This document shows positions 25,183-33,364 of a stretch of 50,638 bases of DNA, in pieces. The notes under the pieces were generated by a model. It was not told the DNA's origin, made no database searches, and saw only the letters and a list, made by a program, of their open reading frames with translations. Numbering within the stretch: position 1 is the first letter of the stretch; the number at the start of each line of letters is the position of its first letter. Source of the DNA: Candidatus Poribacteria bacterium. GTDB taxonomy: Bacteria > Poribacteria > WGA-4E > WGA-3G. Location of the stretch: NCBI GenBank assembly GCA_022825825.1, contig JAJDWA010000060.1, forward strand, positions 1 through 50,638. The letters run 5' to 3'. A program made the position numbers and the translations under genes.

Positions 25183-26061
25183 TCACCGATTTTTTTGTTT
25201 GTGGACACTGCGAAACCATCGTTTATATCTGTGGCTATCTTGAAGCATTTGTTGGAGGAGGACTAATTCCTCATCCTCTTCTTCACATGGGGCATCATCA
25301 AGTAACGCTAACAACCCCTCGTAAACTACCTTGTCCTCATCAACAAGGGCTGAGAGGAGTTTATCAAAATTTTCACCATGACCAAGTAGTGCGAACAATT
25401 GGTTTGTATGTTTGATCTCTTCAGAAGCGGCTTGATTCAGGTACGCTGCGAGTTCGTGCTCATTACGTTCTTCTGCGATTTGAGCGAGAATTAACCGGAT
25501 TCCAACGAGTTTGAGTTTTGCTTGTGCAAGTTCGTCAAGTTCCGTTTCAAACTTTTCGCGCAAATGATCCGCATCCCGTGGATGTAGCTGCGCATAACTT
25601 GGCCACACCGGTTTTGCCATCACCTGTTTCAACTTTTTTAAACTCCCAATCAGGTTTTCCCGTTCTTCAGGAGAAAGTTGACCAAAAGTGTTTTGCCAAA
25701 AATCTGCAGCGTGTTGCACACGTTCTCGGAAAAGCTGTTCTGATTGCGGTGTAAGCTGAATGCGTGCACGCCTCCGATCTTCATCACATTTACGACGGAC
25801 AACCCAACCGTGCTTTTGAAGCCGACTGACTAAGCCTGAGACCGTATTATGAGCAAGACCTAAATGCTCTCCTAACTCACTTACTGACATACCAGATTCA
25901 CGGCCATACCAATGCAGGTGCTGCAAAGCATTGAATTGTACAATTGTCAGCCGGTTAGGGACTACTTCCTGAATAAACCTGGATTTGACTGCTGCTTGTG
26001 CATGATGCATCACACGCATCACAACATCAATCTCTTGATTAAACTCCGGGTTTTCTGACAT
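25183..26061 (-). CDS. MarR-type regulator with C-terminal ferritin-like domain
   Basis: A 292-residue protein. Residues about 10-150 are a MarR winged-helix domain: MSVSELGEHLGLAHNTVSGLV is the recognition HTH and CDEDRRRARIQLTPQSEQLF the wing with its conserved DxR. From about residue 175 comes an all-helical region with EERNEHELAAYLNQAASEEIKH, an E...ExxH pattern as in rubrerythrin/ferritin-like di-iron bundles, followed by an acidic helix (EEEDEEL) and a C-terminal DSHRYKRWF. A combined metal or peroxide sensor and regulator is possible (inference); di-iron binding needs more Glu/His ligands than I can assign with certainty. Upstream of the ECF sigma gene. Confidence 0.8.
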   Translation of the reverse strand: MSENPEFNQEIDVVMRVMHHAQAAVKSRFIQEVVPNRLTIVQFNALQHLHWYGRESGMSVSELGEHLGLAHNTVSGLVSRLQKHGWVVRRKCDEDRRRARIQLTPQSEQLFRERVQHAADFWQNTFGQLSPEERENLIGSLKKLKQVMAKPVWPSYAQLHPRDADHLREKFETELDELAQAKLKLVGIRLILAQIAEERNEHELAAYLNQAASEEIKHTNQLFALLGHGENFDKLLSALVDEDKVVYEGLLALLDDAPCEEEDEELVLLQQMLQDSHRYKRWFRSVHKQKNR

Positions 26062-26427
26062 CTCTAAATACGTCCTATGTTAGAGGTATATTCCATCGTA
26101 TACGACATAAATTATACATTGAATGTTTGCCAATGTCAAATTAAAATGTAAAAAAGACGGTATTTTATGAAAAATTCACAAAAATTAATTGAGGGTGTTT
26201 CATAAAAATGCCAGTTTGCGGACAAGGGCGCAAACTAAAAGTTCGCGCTACAATGTGCTTTATCAAACTCACGTTAATACTTAAAGTTTGGACAATTTTT
26301 AGAATTTTAGAGACAAAAAGTAGAAAAGTAGGTATCCTTTCGGATAACACAATTCTAAAATGCGTATGCCTATATATTTGATAATCATATTCTAATTTGG
26401 AAAAGGTCAATTTAAAAAAAATAAATC
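26062..26427. other. AT-rich intergenic region with repeat remnants
   Basis: No gene seen. It contains a GTAG-headed hairpin on the minus strand (26228-26251) and one isolated family B end, CTTAAAGTTTGGACA at 26280-26294, without a partner end nearby. Reading frames here are short and of low complexity. Confidence 0.5.
26228..26251 (-). repeat. GTAG-headed REP-like hairpin
   Basis: On the minus strand GTAG is followed by CGCGAACTTTTAGTTTGCGC, a hairpin with a 9-bp stem including one G-T pair and a TTTT loop. It is the fourth GTAG-headed locus in the window, after 8139, 11763-11826 and 22021. Confidence 0.6.
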
Positions 26428-26456
26428 TTGACAAAAGTGTGTAGATAAGTTAAACT
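26428..26456 (+). promoter_or_regulatory. Predicted promoter of the rimP-nusA-infB operon
   Basis: TTGACA at 26428-26433, a 17-nt spacer and TAAACT at 26451-26456. If used, the transcript carries a leader of about 295 nt before rimP, with small hairpins (for example CACA-TTCG-TGTG near 26530 and ATTCCC/GGGAAT near 26660-26680). Confidence 0.6.
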
Positions 26457-26757
26457 TTTAAAATCAGAAACGTCTTAAAGTGAAACCTTTTCATTAAGGA
26501 CCTATGCGGTGAAGTTTTTAGGTTTTTTCAAACACATTCGTGTGAATCTGGAATTTGACTTGATTCCCAAAAAGGAAAGTGGTAACATGCCAATTTAAAG
26601 GTTTGCAGGTCAAATTTGATATACTACTAATGTTAATGCAGTAGTAAAAGCGATGGCCTATTCCCACTTGCAAGGGAATCGGCAAGTTGCTAACGAAGAA
26701 CCGCGAGGACTCTCAATAACCGAGAATGATCGCGTTTTTTATTTTATAGAAGGAAAA

Positions 26758-27219
26758 ATGGCTGGAGGCATTGAAACGACCGTCGCAGAAATGTTAATAC
26801 CTCTTCTTCGGACAGAAGGGTTTGAATTGGTCGCTGTAGAAACAGCTGGGAACCGTAAAAATCGGATACTCCGGTTGTTGATTCATAAGCAAGGTGGACT
26901 TTCGGTATCTGATTGCAAAGCGGTGGACGACACTGTTCGCCCGATTTTAGAGGTTCACCAGATTTTAGATGAGTATAAACAGTTTGAAATCGCTTCACCA
27001 GGAGTTGACCGTCCGTTGAAAACAGCAGCGGATTTCCGGCGGAATCTCGGCAGGGCCGTTCAAATTGAAGCCATTTCGCAAAGTGGGCAAGCGTTTGAAG
27101 TGCAAGGGCAAGTGGTAGATGTCTTAGACGAATGTGTCGTTTTAGAACAAACATCAGGTAAAACCGTCCACATTAAAATTTCGGAGGTTTGTAAAGCATA
27201 TATTCAACTAATTTGGTGA
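26758..27219 (+). CDS. rimP: Ribosome maturation factor RimP
   Basis: Needed for maturation of the 30S subunit. About 153 residues with the family pattern: LLRTEGFELVAVE, RILRLLIHKQGGLSVSDC, then EIASPGVDRPLKTAADFRRNLGR, the last of which is the hallmark SPGxDRPL motif. I start at the ATG at 26758 because AAGGAAAA precedes it and the length is then typical; an in-frame extension back to 26653 has no homologous sequence and belongs to the leader. First gene of the conserved rimP-nusA-ylxR-infB cluster. Confidence 0.93.
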   Translation: MAGGIETTVAEMLIPLLRTEGFELVAVETAGNRKNRILRLLIHKQGGLSVSDCKAVDDTVRPILEVHQILDEYKQFEIASPGVDRPLKTAADFRRNLGRAVQIEAISQSGQAFEVQGQVVDVLDECVVLEQTSGKTVHIKISEVCKAYIQLIW

Positions 27220-27269
27220 TTGGTTGAAAGTGATTTTGCTTACAAACAGTGCCGTAATGTAGGAGTAAT

Positions 27270-28637
27270 ATGAAACATAGAACAGAAGCAAGAAGAGAAA
27301 GTTTACAACAGTCTATTCGGCAAATGATGGGACATACCGACTTGCCAGAGGATGTTTTTGTCAAAGCAATTGAGGAGGCATTACGTGTTATAGCGTTACG
27401 ACATTACGGTCCAGAAGCGAAAGTGTCGATAGATATTCAGCTGGACAAGGAAGAGATAAGATGCCACGTTCCGAAAAAAGTTGTTGATATTATGAGAGAT
27501 TTCTCAACGGAGATACCGATTGAAGAAGCACAAAAACTTGATCCAAATGTAGAAATTGGTGATATGCTGGAAGTAGAAATTAACCCTGACGAATTTGGCC
27601 GAATTCAAGCACAATTAGGACGGCAAATTCTACTCGGTAAACTTAGAGAAGCTGAAAGAGAATTGGTTTATAAGGAATTTGAAGGACGGGAAGGAGAGGT
27701 TGTTGTTGGCTACTTACAGCGATACGACAAACAGAATGCTATTGTTGATTTAGAGCGGACAGACGTCTTACGCACTGAGGCTCTCTTACCCGCAAGTCAG
27801 ATACCACCATCTCACCGGTATAACCGGGGTGACTCTCTGCGATGTCTGATTTTAGAAGTGAAAAGTTCTTTAACTGGAGAGCAGATCGTTGTATCCCGAA
27901 CGCATCCCGATCTGATTGCAATGTTATGTGAACAAGAAGTTCCAGAAGTATATGAAGGGCAAGTTCGTGTGATGGCTGTTGCTCGTGAGCCCGGATACCG
28001 TGCCAAAGTTGCTGTTACCGCGAATGAAGAAGGTATAGATGCTGTTGGTACCTGTGTAGGTGTTAGAGGTAGCCGAGTCCAAACCATGGTTCGCGAACTG
28101 AAAAACGAGAAAATTGATTTCCTTGAATGGAATGAAGATGCGCGAATCTTCATTACGAACGCTCTAAAACCGGCAGAACGTATCCGCCAAGTTGAACTCA
28201 ACGAAGCAGACATGAGCGCTATCGTTATCGTTCCAGATGATCAATTATCTCTCGCGATCGGTAGGCGAGGACAGAATGCAAGACTCGCCGCGAAATTGAC
28301 CGGATGGAACATTGACATAAAAAGTGAATCCGAAGCCTCCGTTTCATTGGAAACCATATTTAAGGAGGATGTGGAGGAGACTCCATCTGAAAATGCTGAA
28401 GAGGTTACTGTTACGGAAGCGGAGGAAGAAGTAGTAAAAATAGTTGTTGAACAAACCTCAGAAGAGATTAGTTCAGACGATACTCTTGAATCAGAAACCA
28501 AATTAGAGGCTTCCTCTGAAGCGGAGGAAGAAGTGGTAGAATTAGTTGTTGAACTAATCCCAGAAGAGATTAGTTCAGACGATACTATTGAATCAGAAAC
28601 CGAATTAGAGGCTTCCTCTGAATCCGAAGATAATTAA
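27270..28637 (+). CDS. nusA: Transcription termination/antitermination factor NusA
   Basis: Binds RNA polymerase and nascent RNA. N-terminal polymerase-binding domain (to about residue 125), S1 domain (GREGEVVVGYLQRYDKQNAIVDL), and two KH domains (ending in SLAIGRRGQNARLAAKLTGWNIDI). After residue 350 there is an acidic tail rather than the helical repeats of enterobacterial NusA. That tail contains a 34-residue segment duplicated in tandem (see 28419-28622). Same operon as rimP, 50 bp downstream, with GTAGGAG before the ATG. Confidence 0.96.
   Translation: MKHRTEARRESLQQSIRQMMGHTDLPEDVFVKAIEEALRVIALRHYGPEAKVSIDIQLDKEEIRCHVPKKVVDIMRDFSTEIPIEEAQKLDPNVEIGDMLEVEINPDEFGRIQAQLGRQILLGKLREAERELVYKEFEGREGEVVVGYLQRYDKQNAIVDLERTDVLRTEALLPASQIPPSHRYNRGDSLRCLILEVKSSLTGEQIVVSRTHPDLIAMLCEQEVPEVYEGQVRVMAVAREPGYRAKVAVTANEEGIDAVGTCVGVRGSRVQTMVRELKNEKIDFLEWNEDARIFITNALKPAERIRQVELNEADMSAIVIVPDDQLSLAIGRRGQNARLAAKLTGWNIDIKSESEASVSLETIFKEDVEETPSENAEEVTVTEAEEEVVKIVVEQTSEEISSDDTLESETKLEASSEAEEEVVELVVELIPEEISSDDTIESETELEASSESEDN
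28419..28622 (+). repeat. Two tandem 102-bp repeats in the nusA tail
   Basis: Bases 28419-28520 and 28521-28622 are almost identical and in frame (34 codons each), encoding an acidic unit with EEEVV, EEISSDDT and LEASSE. The few differences suggest a fairly recent duplication. Confidence 0.9.
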
Positions 28638-28715
28638 CAGACGCGCAAACCTACAGGTCCTGTAGGTAACACTATCGGAAAGTGGTTTGAAGCGATCTAT
28701 TTCCATAGTCAATTA

Positions 28716-29024
28716 ATGAAAAATATTAAAGCACCCCTTCGGACATGTATTGGGTGCCGTAGTAAATTTCCACAGAATACATTAATCCGTTTTGTGTGTC
28801 GCACAGGTGATGCTTTAGAGATGCAGGAATTAAAAAAACTCCCTGGGCGTGGTGCTTACGTCTGTCGTTCAAAGTCTTGTATTGAGAATGCTTTTAAAGT
28901 GCCTAAGCGGATTAATACACTGCTAAGGGTGCAACTGTCGGAATCGGTTTTCACTGAATTCAAACAGGCACTCCTTGAGAAGGAGATTATCGCCGATGAA
29001 AAAAAAGAAACAGCAAGCAGCTGA
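28716..29024 (+). CDS. ylxR: YlxR/RnpM-family RNA-binding protein
   Basis: Basic protein of 102 residues with the family pattern RTCIGCRSKFP near the N-terminus and LPGRGAYVCRSKSCIENAF in the middle. In Bacillus the homologue binds RNase P RNA and modulates it. It sits between nusA and infB as in most bacteria. Its 3' end overlaps infB by 29 bp, so the infB ribosome binding site lies inside this gene. Confidence 0.92.
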   Translation: MKNIKAPLRTCIGCRSKFPQNTLIRFVCRTGDALEMQELKKLPGRGAYVCRSKSCIENAFKVPKRINTLLRVQLSESVFTEFKQALLEKEIIADEKKETASS

Positions 29025-31074
29025 AACTAACAAAAAAACAACACCGAGTCAAAACGTAAGAGTTTATGAGTTGGCAAAACGCCACGGGTTAAGTAGTAAA
29101 GAACTTATCAAAGCACTGGAAGAATTAGGTGTTCCCGTTAAAAATCATATGAGCACTTTGGATCCGGAAACAATTATATTAGTTGAGTCCGAGTTAGATC
29201 CTCAGCAAGAAATAGACGCAGATCAAGAAACAGAAGTTGATGAAACACCTGAAACAGAAGTTGATGAAACACCTGAGACAAAGGTTGACATTACACCTGA
29301 AATAGAAGAAAAAGAAGAACCTGTGGATGCTCCCTTGCAGGTTCGGGAAGGCGTGACAGTTGGCACATTAGCATCAATGTTGAATCTACAATCAACTCAA
29401 TTGATTATGCAGTTGATGAAATTAAAGGTGATGGCGTCAATTAACCAAAGTTTAGATTACCAAACTTTGTTAATCTTAGGGGAACACTTCGGTTTTGAGG
29501 TTGTTCAGAAAAAGACGTTAGAAGAACAACTTCTATTAGATGAAGAGGACCCACCCGAGTCGTTGGTAGCGCGTGCCCCGGTTATTACAATAATGGGACA
29601 TGTAGACCACGGTAAAACCTCCCTCTTGGATTCTATACGACAATCGAACGTGAGCGAATCCGAAGCGGGAAATATTACACAACATATAGGCGCATACCAT
29701 GTTGAATTAGAAAATGGCAACATTGTCTTTCTTGATACGCCCGGGCACGCAGCGTTCACTGCAATGCGGGCGCGTGGGGCACAGGCAACAGATATTGTCG
29801 TCCTTATCGTTGCTGCTGATGATGGCGTAATGCCACAAACAATTGAGGCAATTAATCACGCGAAAGCAGCACAAGTTCCCATTGTTGTTGCAATTAACAA
29901 AATTGATGTGCCAGGAGCCCGTTCTGACTATGTCAAACAGCAGTTAGTCGAAAACGAGTTGGTGCCAGAAGAATGGGGCGGTCAAACTATATGCGTAGAG
30001 GTGTCCGCGATAGAAGGCACAGGCATAGAGTTGTTGTTGGAGATGCTTCTCCTTGAAGCGGCACTCCTTGAATTGAAAGCGAATCCGGATAAGTCTGCCC
30101 GTGGCGTTGTAATTGAGGCACAGGTCGATAAAGGACGTGGGGCGGTTGCGACCGTTTTAGTCCAAAGCGGCACGCTGAGAGTTGGCGATGCATTTGTTTC
30201 TGGACGCTATTCCGGGAGAGTTAGAGCAATGATGAGTGATGATGGAAAACGGATAAAAGTAGCCAGTCCATCTACACCTGTTGAAGTCCTTGGATTTACA
30301 GGAGTCCCGGAAGCAGGTGACATATTTTATGCTGTCGAATCAGAACGGGATGCCCGTGCGATAAGCGAAGAACGACAAGATAAGCACCGCATATCCAAAC
30401 TTGGCGCGCATAGTCATGTAAGCCTTGATGACCTATTCCAACAGATTCAAGAAGGCGACATCAAGGAATTGAACGTCATTGTTAAGGGTGATGTGCAAGG
30501 TTCAGTCCAAGCTATATCAGAATCTTTGATTAAATTGAGCACGGGAGAAGTGAAGATAAATATCATTCACGAAGCTGCTGGCGGTATTACAGAGACAGAT
30601 ATTCTGCTTGCTTCTGCGTCCGATGCTATTGTTGTTGGATTCAACGTTCATCCAACCACGGAAGCCGTCAAAGCTACAGAAGCGGAAGGGATTGACGTTC
30701 GCACTTATACGGTTATTTATGACATTATCTCTGATATTCGTGCAGCCATGGAAGGCTTGTTAGACCCAGAGATAAGGGAAGTAATTATAGGGCGAGCTGA
30801 AGTGAGAGAAATCTTTAAAGTGCCACGTCTCGGATTAGTCGCAGGTAGTTATGTCAACTGGGGTAGGGTTACATTTAATCAACCCCTTCGTGTATTGCGC
30901 GAAAACAGATTGATTTACGAAGGTAAGGTGGACTCGCTCAGACGTTTCAAAGATGACGTCAACGAAGTACAGGCCAATTATGAATGTGGAATCGGCATTG
31001 ATGAATTTGATGACATAAAAGTTGGGGATGTGTTAGAATGTTACGTCCACGAACATGTGGCTCGGACTCTCTAA
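28996..31074 (+). CDS. infB: Translation initiation factor IF-2
   Basis: GTPase that places initiator tRNA on the 30S subunit. ATG at 28996 with AAGGAG at 28979-28985. N-terminal helix-forming segment ([29 protein letters not shown]), an acidic linker with 24-bp tandem repeats, then the G domain: [38 protein letters not shown]. Domains II to IV follow, including the [11 protein letters not shown] region and a C-terminal fMet-tRNA binding domain (VGDVLECY). 692 residues, shorter than enterobacterial IF-2 because the N-terminal part is reduced. Confidence 0.97.
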   Translation: MKKKKQQAAETNKKTTPSQNVRVYELAKRHGLSSKELIKALEELGVPVKNHMSTLDPETIILVESELDPQQEIDADQETEVDETPETEVDETPETKVDITPEIEEKEEPVDAPLQVREGVTVGTLASMLNLQSTQLIMQLMKLKVMASINQSLDYQTLLILGEHFGFEVVQKKTLEEQLLLDEEDPPESLVARAPVITIMGHVDHGKTSLLDSIRQSNVSESEAGNITQHIGAYHVELENGNIVFLDTPGHAAFTAMRARGAQATDIVVLIVAADDGVMPQTIEAINHAKAAQVPIVVAINKIDVPGARSDYVKQQLVENELVPEEWGGQTICVEVSAIEGTGIELLLEMLLLEAALLELKANPDKSARGVVIEAQVDKGRGAVATVLVQSGTLRVGDAFVSGRYSGRVRAMMSDDGKRIKVASPSTPVEVLGFTGVPEAGDIFYAVESERDARAISEERQDKHRISKLGAHSHVSLDDLFQQIQEGDIKELNVIVKGDVQGSVQAISESLIKLSTGEVKINIIHEAAGGITETDILLASASDAIVVGFNVHPTTEAVKATEAEGIDVRTYTVIYDIISDIRAAMEGLLDPEIREVIIGRAEVREIFKVPRLGLVAGSYVNWGRVTFNQPLRVLRENRLIYEGKVDSLRRFKDDVNEVQANYECGIGIDEFDDIKVGDVLECYVHEHVARTL
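29227..29298 (+). repeat. Three 24-bp tandem repeats in the infB linker
   Basis: Two identical units (29227-29250, 29251-29274) and one diverged unit (29275-29298), each encoding an [12 protein letters not shown] octapeptide. They keep the reading frame. Confidence 0.85.
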
Positions 31075-31125
31075 AATCTGGTTTGCAATGTCTTCAAACT
31101 TAATCTTTGCGGAACAAAAATAGAA

Positions 31126-31156
31126 CGCGACAACAGGCTGCCATTGTTGTCTCGCT
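31126..31156 (+). terminator. Hairpin after infB, weak terminator candidate
   Basis: GCGACAACA and TGTTGTCTCGC pair with one bulge around a short loop, 50 bp past the infB stop. No clear T run follows, so termination may be partial and the downstream genes may still be read through. Confidence 0.4.
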
Positions 31157-31258
31157 TATTCCAAAAACCTACAATACAGATTTGAGATAATAGTTTTACA
31201 CCTTTCTAAAATCTTTTTTTATGCGTATCTTAAAGTCCATTTCAAGCGTTTTTAAGGA

Positions 31259-31516
31259 TTGACAACTCAAAACGGAAGTAAAAGAATATTAAGCTTATTC
31301 GTGAAACATTTGGTATGTCCACAAGCAATGTCTTTTCTACTAAGCGGGAAGTACAAGTCCCTCCCATTGCCTTATCTTTGCCAAGGTTTCAACCATTGGT
31401 TTTATGGAACGCAAGAGGATGATTATGTGATTGATCCAGCCGCAGGATCCTTTTCTGTGATGAAAGCATCACATCTTCAAAACAGAAATTTCATCGGTTG
31501 TGATTTAGATGGGTAA
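31259..31516 (+). pseudogene. Remnant of a site-specific DNA methyltransferase
   Basis: An 85-codon frame whose last third reads DDYVIDPAAGSFSVMKASHL then NRNFIGCDLDG, the motif I region of N4/N6 DNA methyltransferases (usual form D-VIDPAAGSFVV...GRNFLGCDL). The catalytic DPPY/SPPY part and most of the domain are missing, so it is a fragment, not an active enzyme. It interrupts the space between infB and ylxP, which are normally close, and suggests an insertion that later decayed. Confidence 0.7.
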
Positions 31517-31587
31517 TGTCTGCATGCGTAGCGTTGTTTTTTACGGCTAAATACGTGAGCATGTTACTTTAGAAATAGATAATAAAG

Positions 31588-31872
31588 ATGCACATCGGTG
31601 TTTGTAAAATAAAGTTGTACCTACCAGAGAGCCAGTCCCTTAAGGAGAAACGCAGGGTAATCAAAAGTATAATTGCCCGACTTAAAAACCGATTTAATCT
31701 TGCAGTTGCTGAAATAGAAGCGCAAGATATACATCAATCTGCAGTTTTAGGAGTTGTCACGGTTGCGAATGAAGTTAAATTTGTGGATAAAATTTTAGCA
31801 CAGAGCGTTAAATTCATTGAAGAAAATGCATCGGTGGTTTTGGTTGACTATGAAACAGAATTTTTCTTTTAA
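31588..31872 (+). CDS. ylxP: YlxP/DUF503 family protein
   Basis: A 94-residue protein with the DUF503 pattern: MHIGVCKIKLYLPESQSLKEKR, RVIKSIIARLKNRFNLAVAEIE and a C-terminal FIEE. Family members occur between infB and rbfA in many bacteria and are linked to ribosome assembly; the biochemical role is unknown. It lies 35 bp before rbfA. Confidence 0.9.
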   Translation: MHIGVCKIKLYLPESQSLKEKRRVIKSIIARLKNRFNLAVAEIEAQDIHQSAVLGVVTVANEVKFVDKILAQSVKFIEENASVVLVDYETEFFF

Positions 31873-31908
31873 ATAGAAAATATACTTGGTGGCAGGAGGT
31901 CAGCGAAC

Positions 31909-32289
31909 ATGTTAGAAAATAGAAGGCAAGATCGAGTGGCAGCCCTAATCCAGAGAGAATTAGGGGAGGTAATTCACCGTGTAGTAAAAGATCCGCGTGT
32001 CGCCTTTTGCACCGTCACCCATGTAGATGTGTCCTCCGACCTTAAATATGTAGATGTGAGGGTGAGTGTTATCGGTGATTTAGAACAGAAGGAAGCAACC
32101 CTTGCAGGACTTAAAAGTGCGGCGGGGTTTATCAGACGCGAAATTAGTCGTCGTTTAGCACTTAGATATTCACCTGAATTGCGGTTTAGCTTAGATGATT
32201 CGATTGACCATGTGATGAAAATAGATGGACTTCTTAAACGAATTGAGACTGAAGAAGAAGTGCCAGAAAATTCAGCACAAGATATTTAG
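31909..32289 (+). CDS. rbfA: 30S ribosome-binding factor A
   Basis: KH-fold protein of 126 residues that helps mature 16S rRNA 5' end. Family pattern: RVAALIQRELGEVIHRVVKDPR, VTHVDVSSDLKYVDVRVSV and LALRYSPELRFSLDDSIDH. A strong AGGAGGT precedes the ATG. It is followed after 5 bp by the DHH-family gene. Confidence 0.95.
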   Translation: MLENRRQDRVAALIQRELGEVIHRVVKDPRVAFCTVTHVDVSSDLKYVDVRVSVIGDLEQKEATLAGLKSAAGFIRREISRRLALRYSPELRFSLDDSIDHVMKIDGLLKRIETEEEVPENSAQDI

Positions 32290-32294
32290 CTGAT

Positions 32295-33275
32295 ATGGAT
32301 AGTTTCCGACCACTCTTTACCTTATTTGAACAGTATCAGACGTTTGCAATTTCTACGCATGTTAATCCGGATGGTGACGCAATAGGTTCCGAATTAGCGT
32401 TTTACCAACTTCTGAAGAAGTTGGGGAAAACCGTAAAAATCTATAATACAGATTTGGTTCCGAAAAAGTACCAGTTCCTGCCATATTGGAAAAACATTGA
32501 AGATGCTAAAGCGTCTAAAGATTTTTGCCCAGAAGTATTAGTTATTTTAGACGCAAGTTCAAGAGAACGGATTGGACCTTTTCTTAGCAAACACTTGATT
32601 CCAACACATGCTGTCGTAAATATTGACCACCACATCACTGCGGAGGATTTCGGAGATTACAACATTATTATACCTACTGCCTCATCAACAGCCGAAATTA
32701 TTTACAAGTTGATAAAATCTACGCAGATACCGATTGATAAGGCTTCCGCATTATGCCTCTATACTGGGCTAATGTTTGATACTGGATGTTTTCGCTATAG
32801 CAATGCCACACCGGAAACACATCGAATTGCGGCGGACTTGATAGAGATTGGTGACTTTGCCCCGGATGAAGTTTACTGCCAAGTTTATGAGCAGGTGCCG
32901 TTGGAAAAGATTCACTTATTAGGACAAACTTTGCAGACCTTAGAACTTACACCTGATGGTAAGATAGCCTGGATTTTAATCACCCAATCAATGCTAAATG
33001 AAACCAAAACAACATTAGATGATGTAGAAGGTTTTGTCAATCAGATTCAAGCGATTGAAAGTGTTGAAATTGCTATTTGTGTTTGTGAGCTGCCAGATGG
33101 TAGCACTAAGATAAGTCTACGCAGTGAAGGTCGTGTTAATGTGGCTGCGCTTGCAGCGGAATTCGACGGGGGAGGACATGAACGCGCTTCAGGATGTCGT
33201 ATTAATCTTCCATGTGTTGCTGCTATCAAAGAAATCGTATCAAGTGCTAAACAGCATATTCAACAAATTTGCTAA
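32295..33275 (+). CDS. nrnA: DHH-family nanoRNase / pAp phosphatase (NrnA-like)
   Basis: Degrades short oligoribonucleotides and can dephosphorylate pAp. A 326-residue DHH/DHHA1 protein: STHVNPDGDAIGSELAFYQLL (metal-binding Asp), VVNIDHHIT (the DHH motif), TGLMFDTGCFRYSNATPETH, and FDGGGHERASGCRI in the DHHA1 domain. Its position between rbfA and ribF is the usual one for this family, except that truB, which commonly lies between them, is absent. Confidence 0.93.
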   Translation: MDSFRPLFTLFEQYQTFAISTHVNPDGDAIGSELAFYQLLKKLGKTVKIYNTDLVPKKYQFLPYWKNIEDAKASKDFCPEVLVILDASSRERIGPFLSKHLIPTHAVVNIDHHITAEDFGDYNIIIPTASSTAEIIYKLIKSTQIPIDKASALCLYTGLMFDTGCFRYSNATPETHRIAADLIEIGDFAPDEVYCQVYEQVPLEKIHLLGQTLQTLELTPDGKIAWILITQSMLNETKTTLDDVEGFVNQIQAIESVEIAICVCELPDGSTKISLRSEGRVNVAALAAEFDGGGHERASGCRINLPCVAAIKEIVSSAKQHIQQIC

Positions 33276-33284
33276 TATGTTGTG

Positions 33285-33310
33285 TAGTGTTTGTCTATAA
33301 TAAACACTAC
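33285..33310 (+). terminator. Hairpin before ribF, terminator or attenuator
   Basis: GTAGTGTTT (33285-33293) pairs perfectly with AAACACTAC (33302-33310), loop of 8 nt, followed only by ATTTA. It lies between nrnA and the ribF start. It does not resemble an FMN riboswitch. Confidence 0.45.
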
Positions 33311-33364
33311 ATTTACTCCGCAAAGTGTATTACAGAGGAAGTAACAATTAGTGGAGAAAAAATT

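Noticed and set aside
26653..26757. N-terminal extension of RimP
   Set aside because: It has no similarity to RimP, lies in the leader, and the ATG at 26758 has a good AAGGA site.
33285..33364. FMN riboswitch before ribF
   Set aside because: Only one simple 9-bp hairpin is present; the conserved RFN element words and multi-arm junction are absent.
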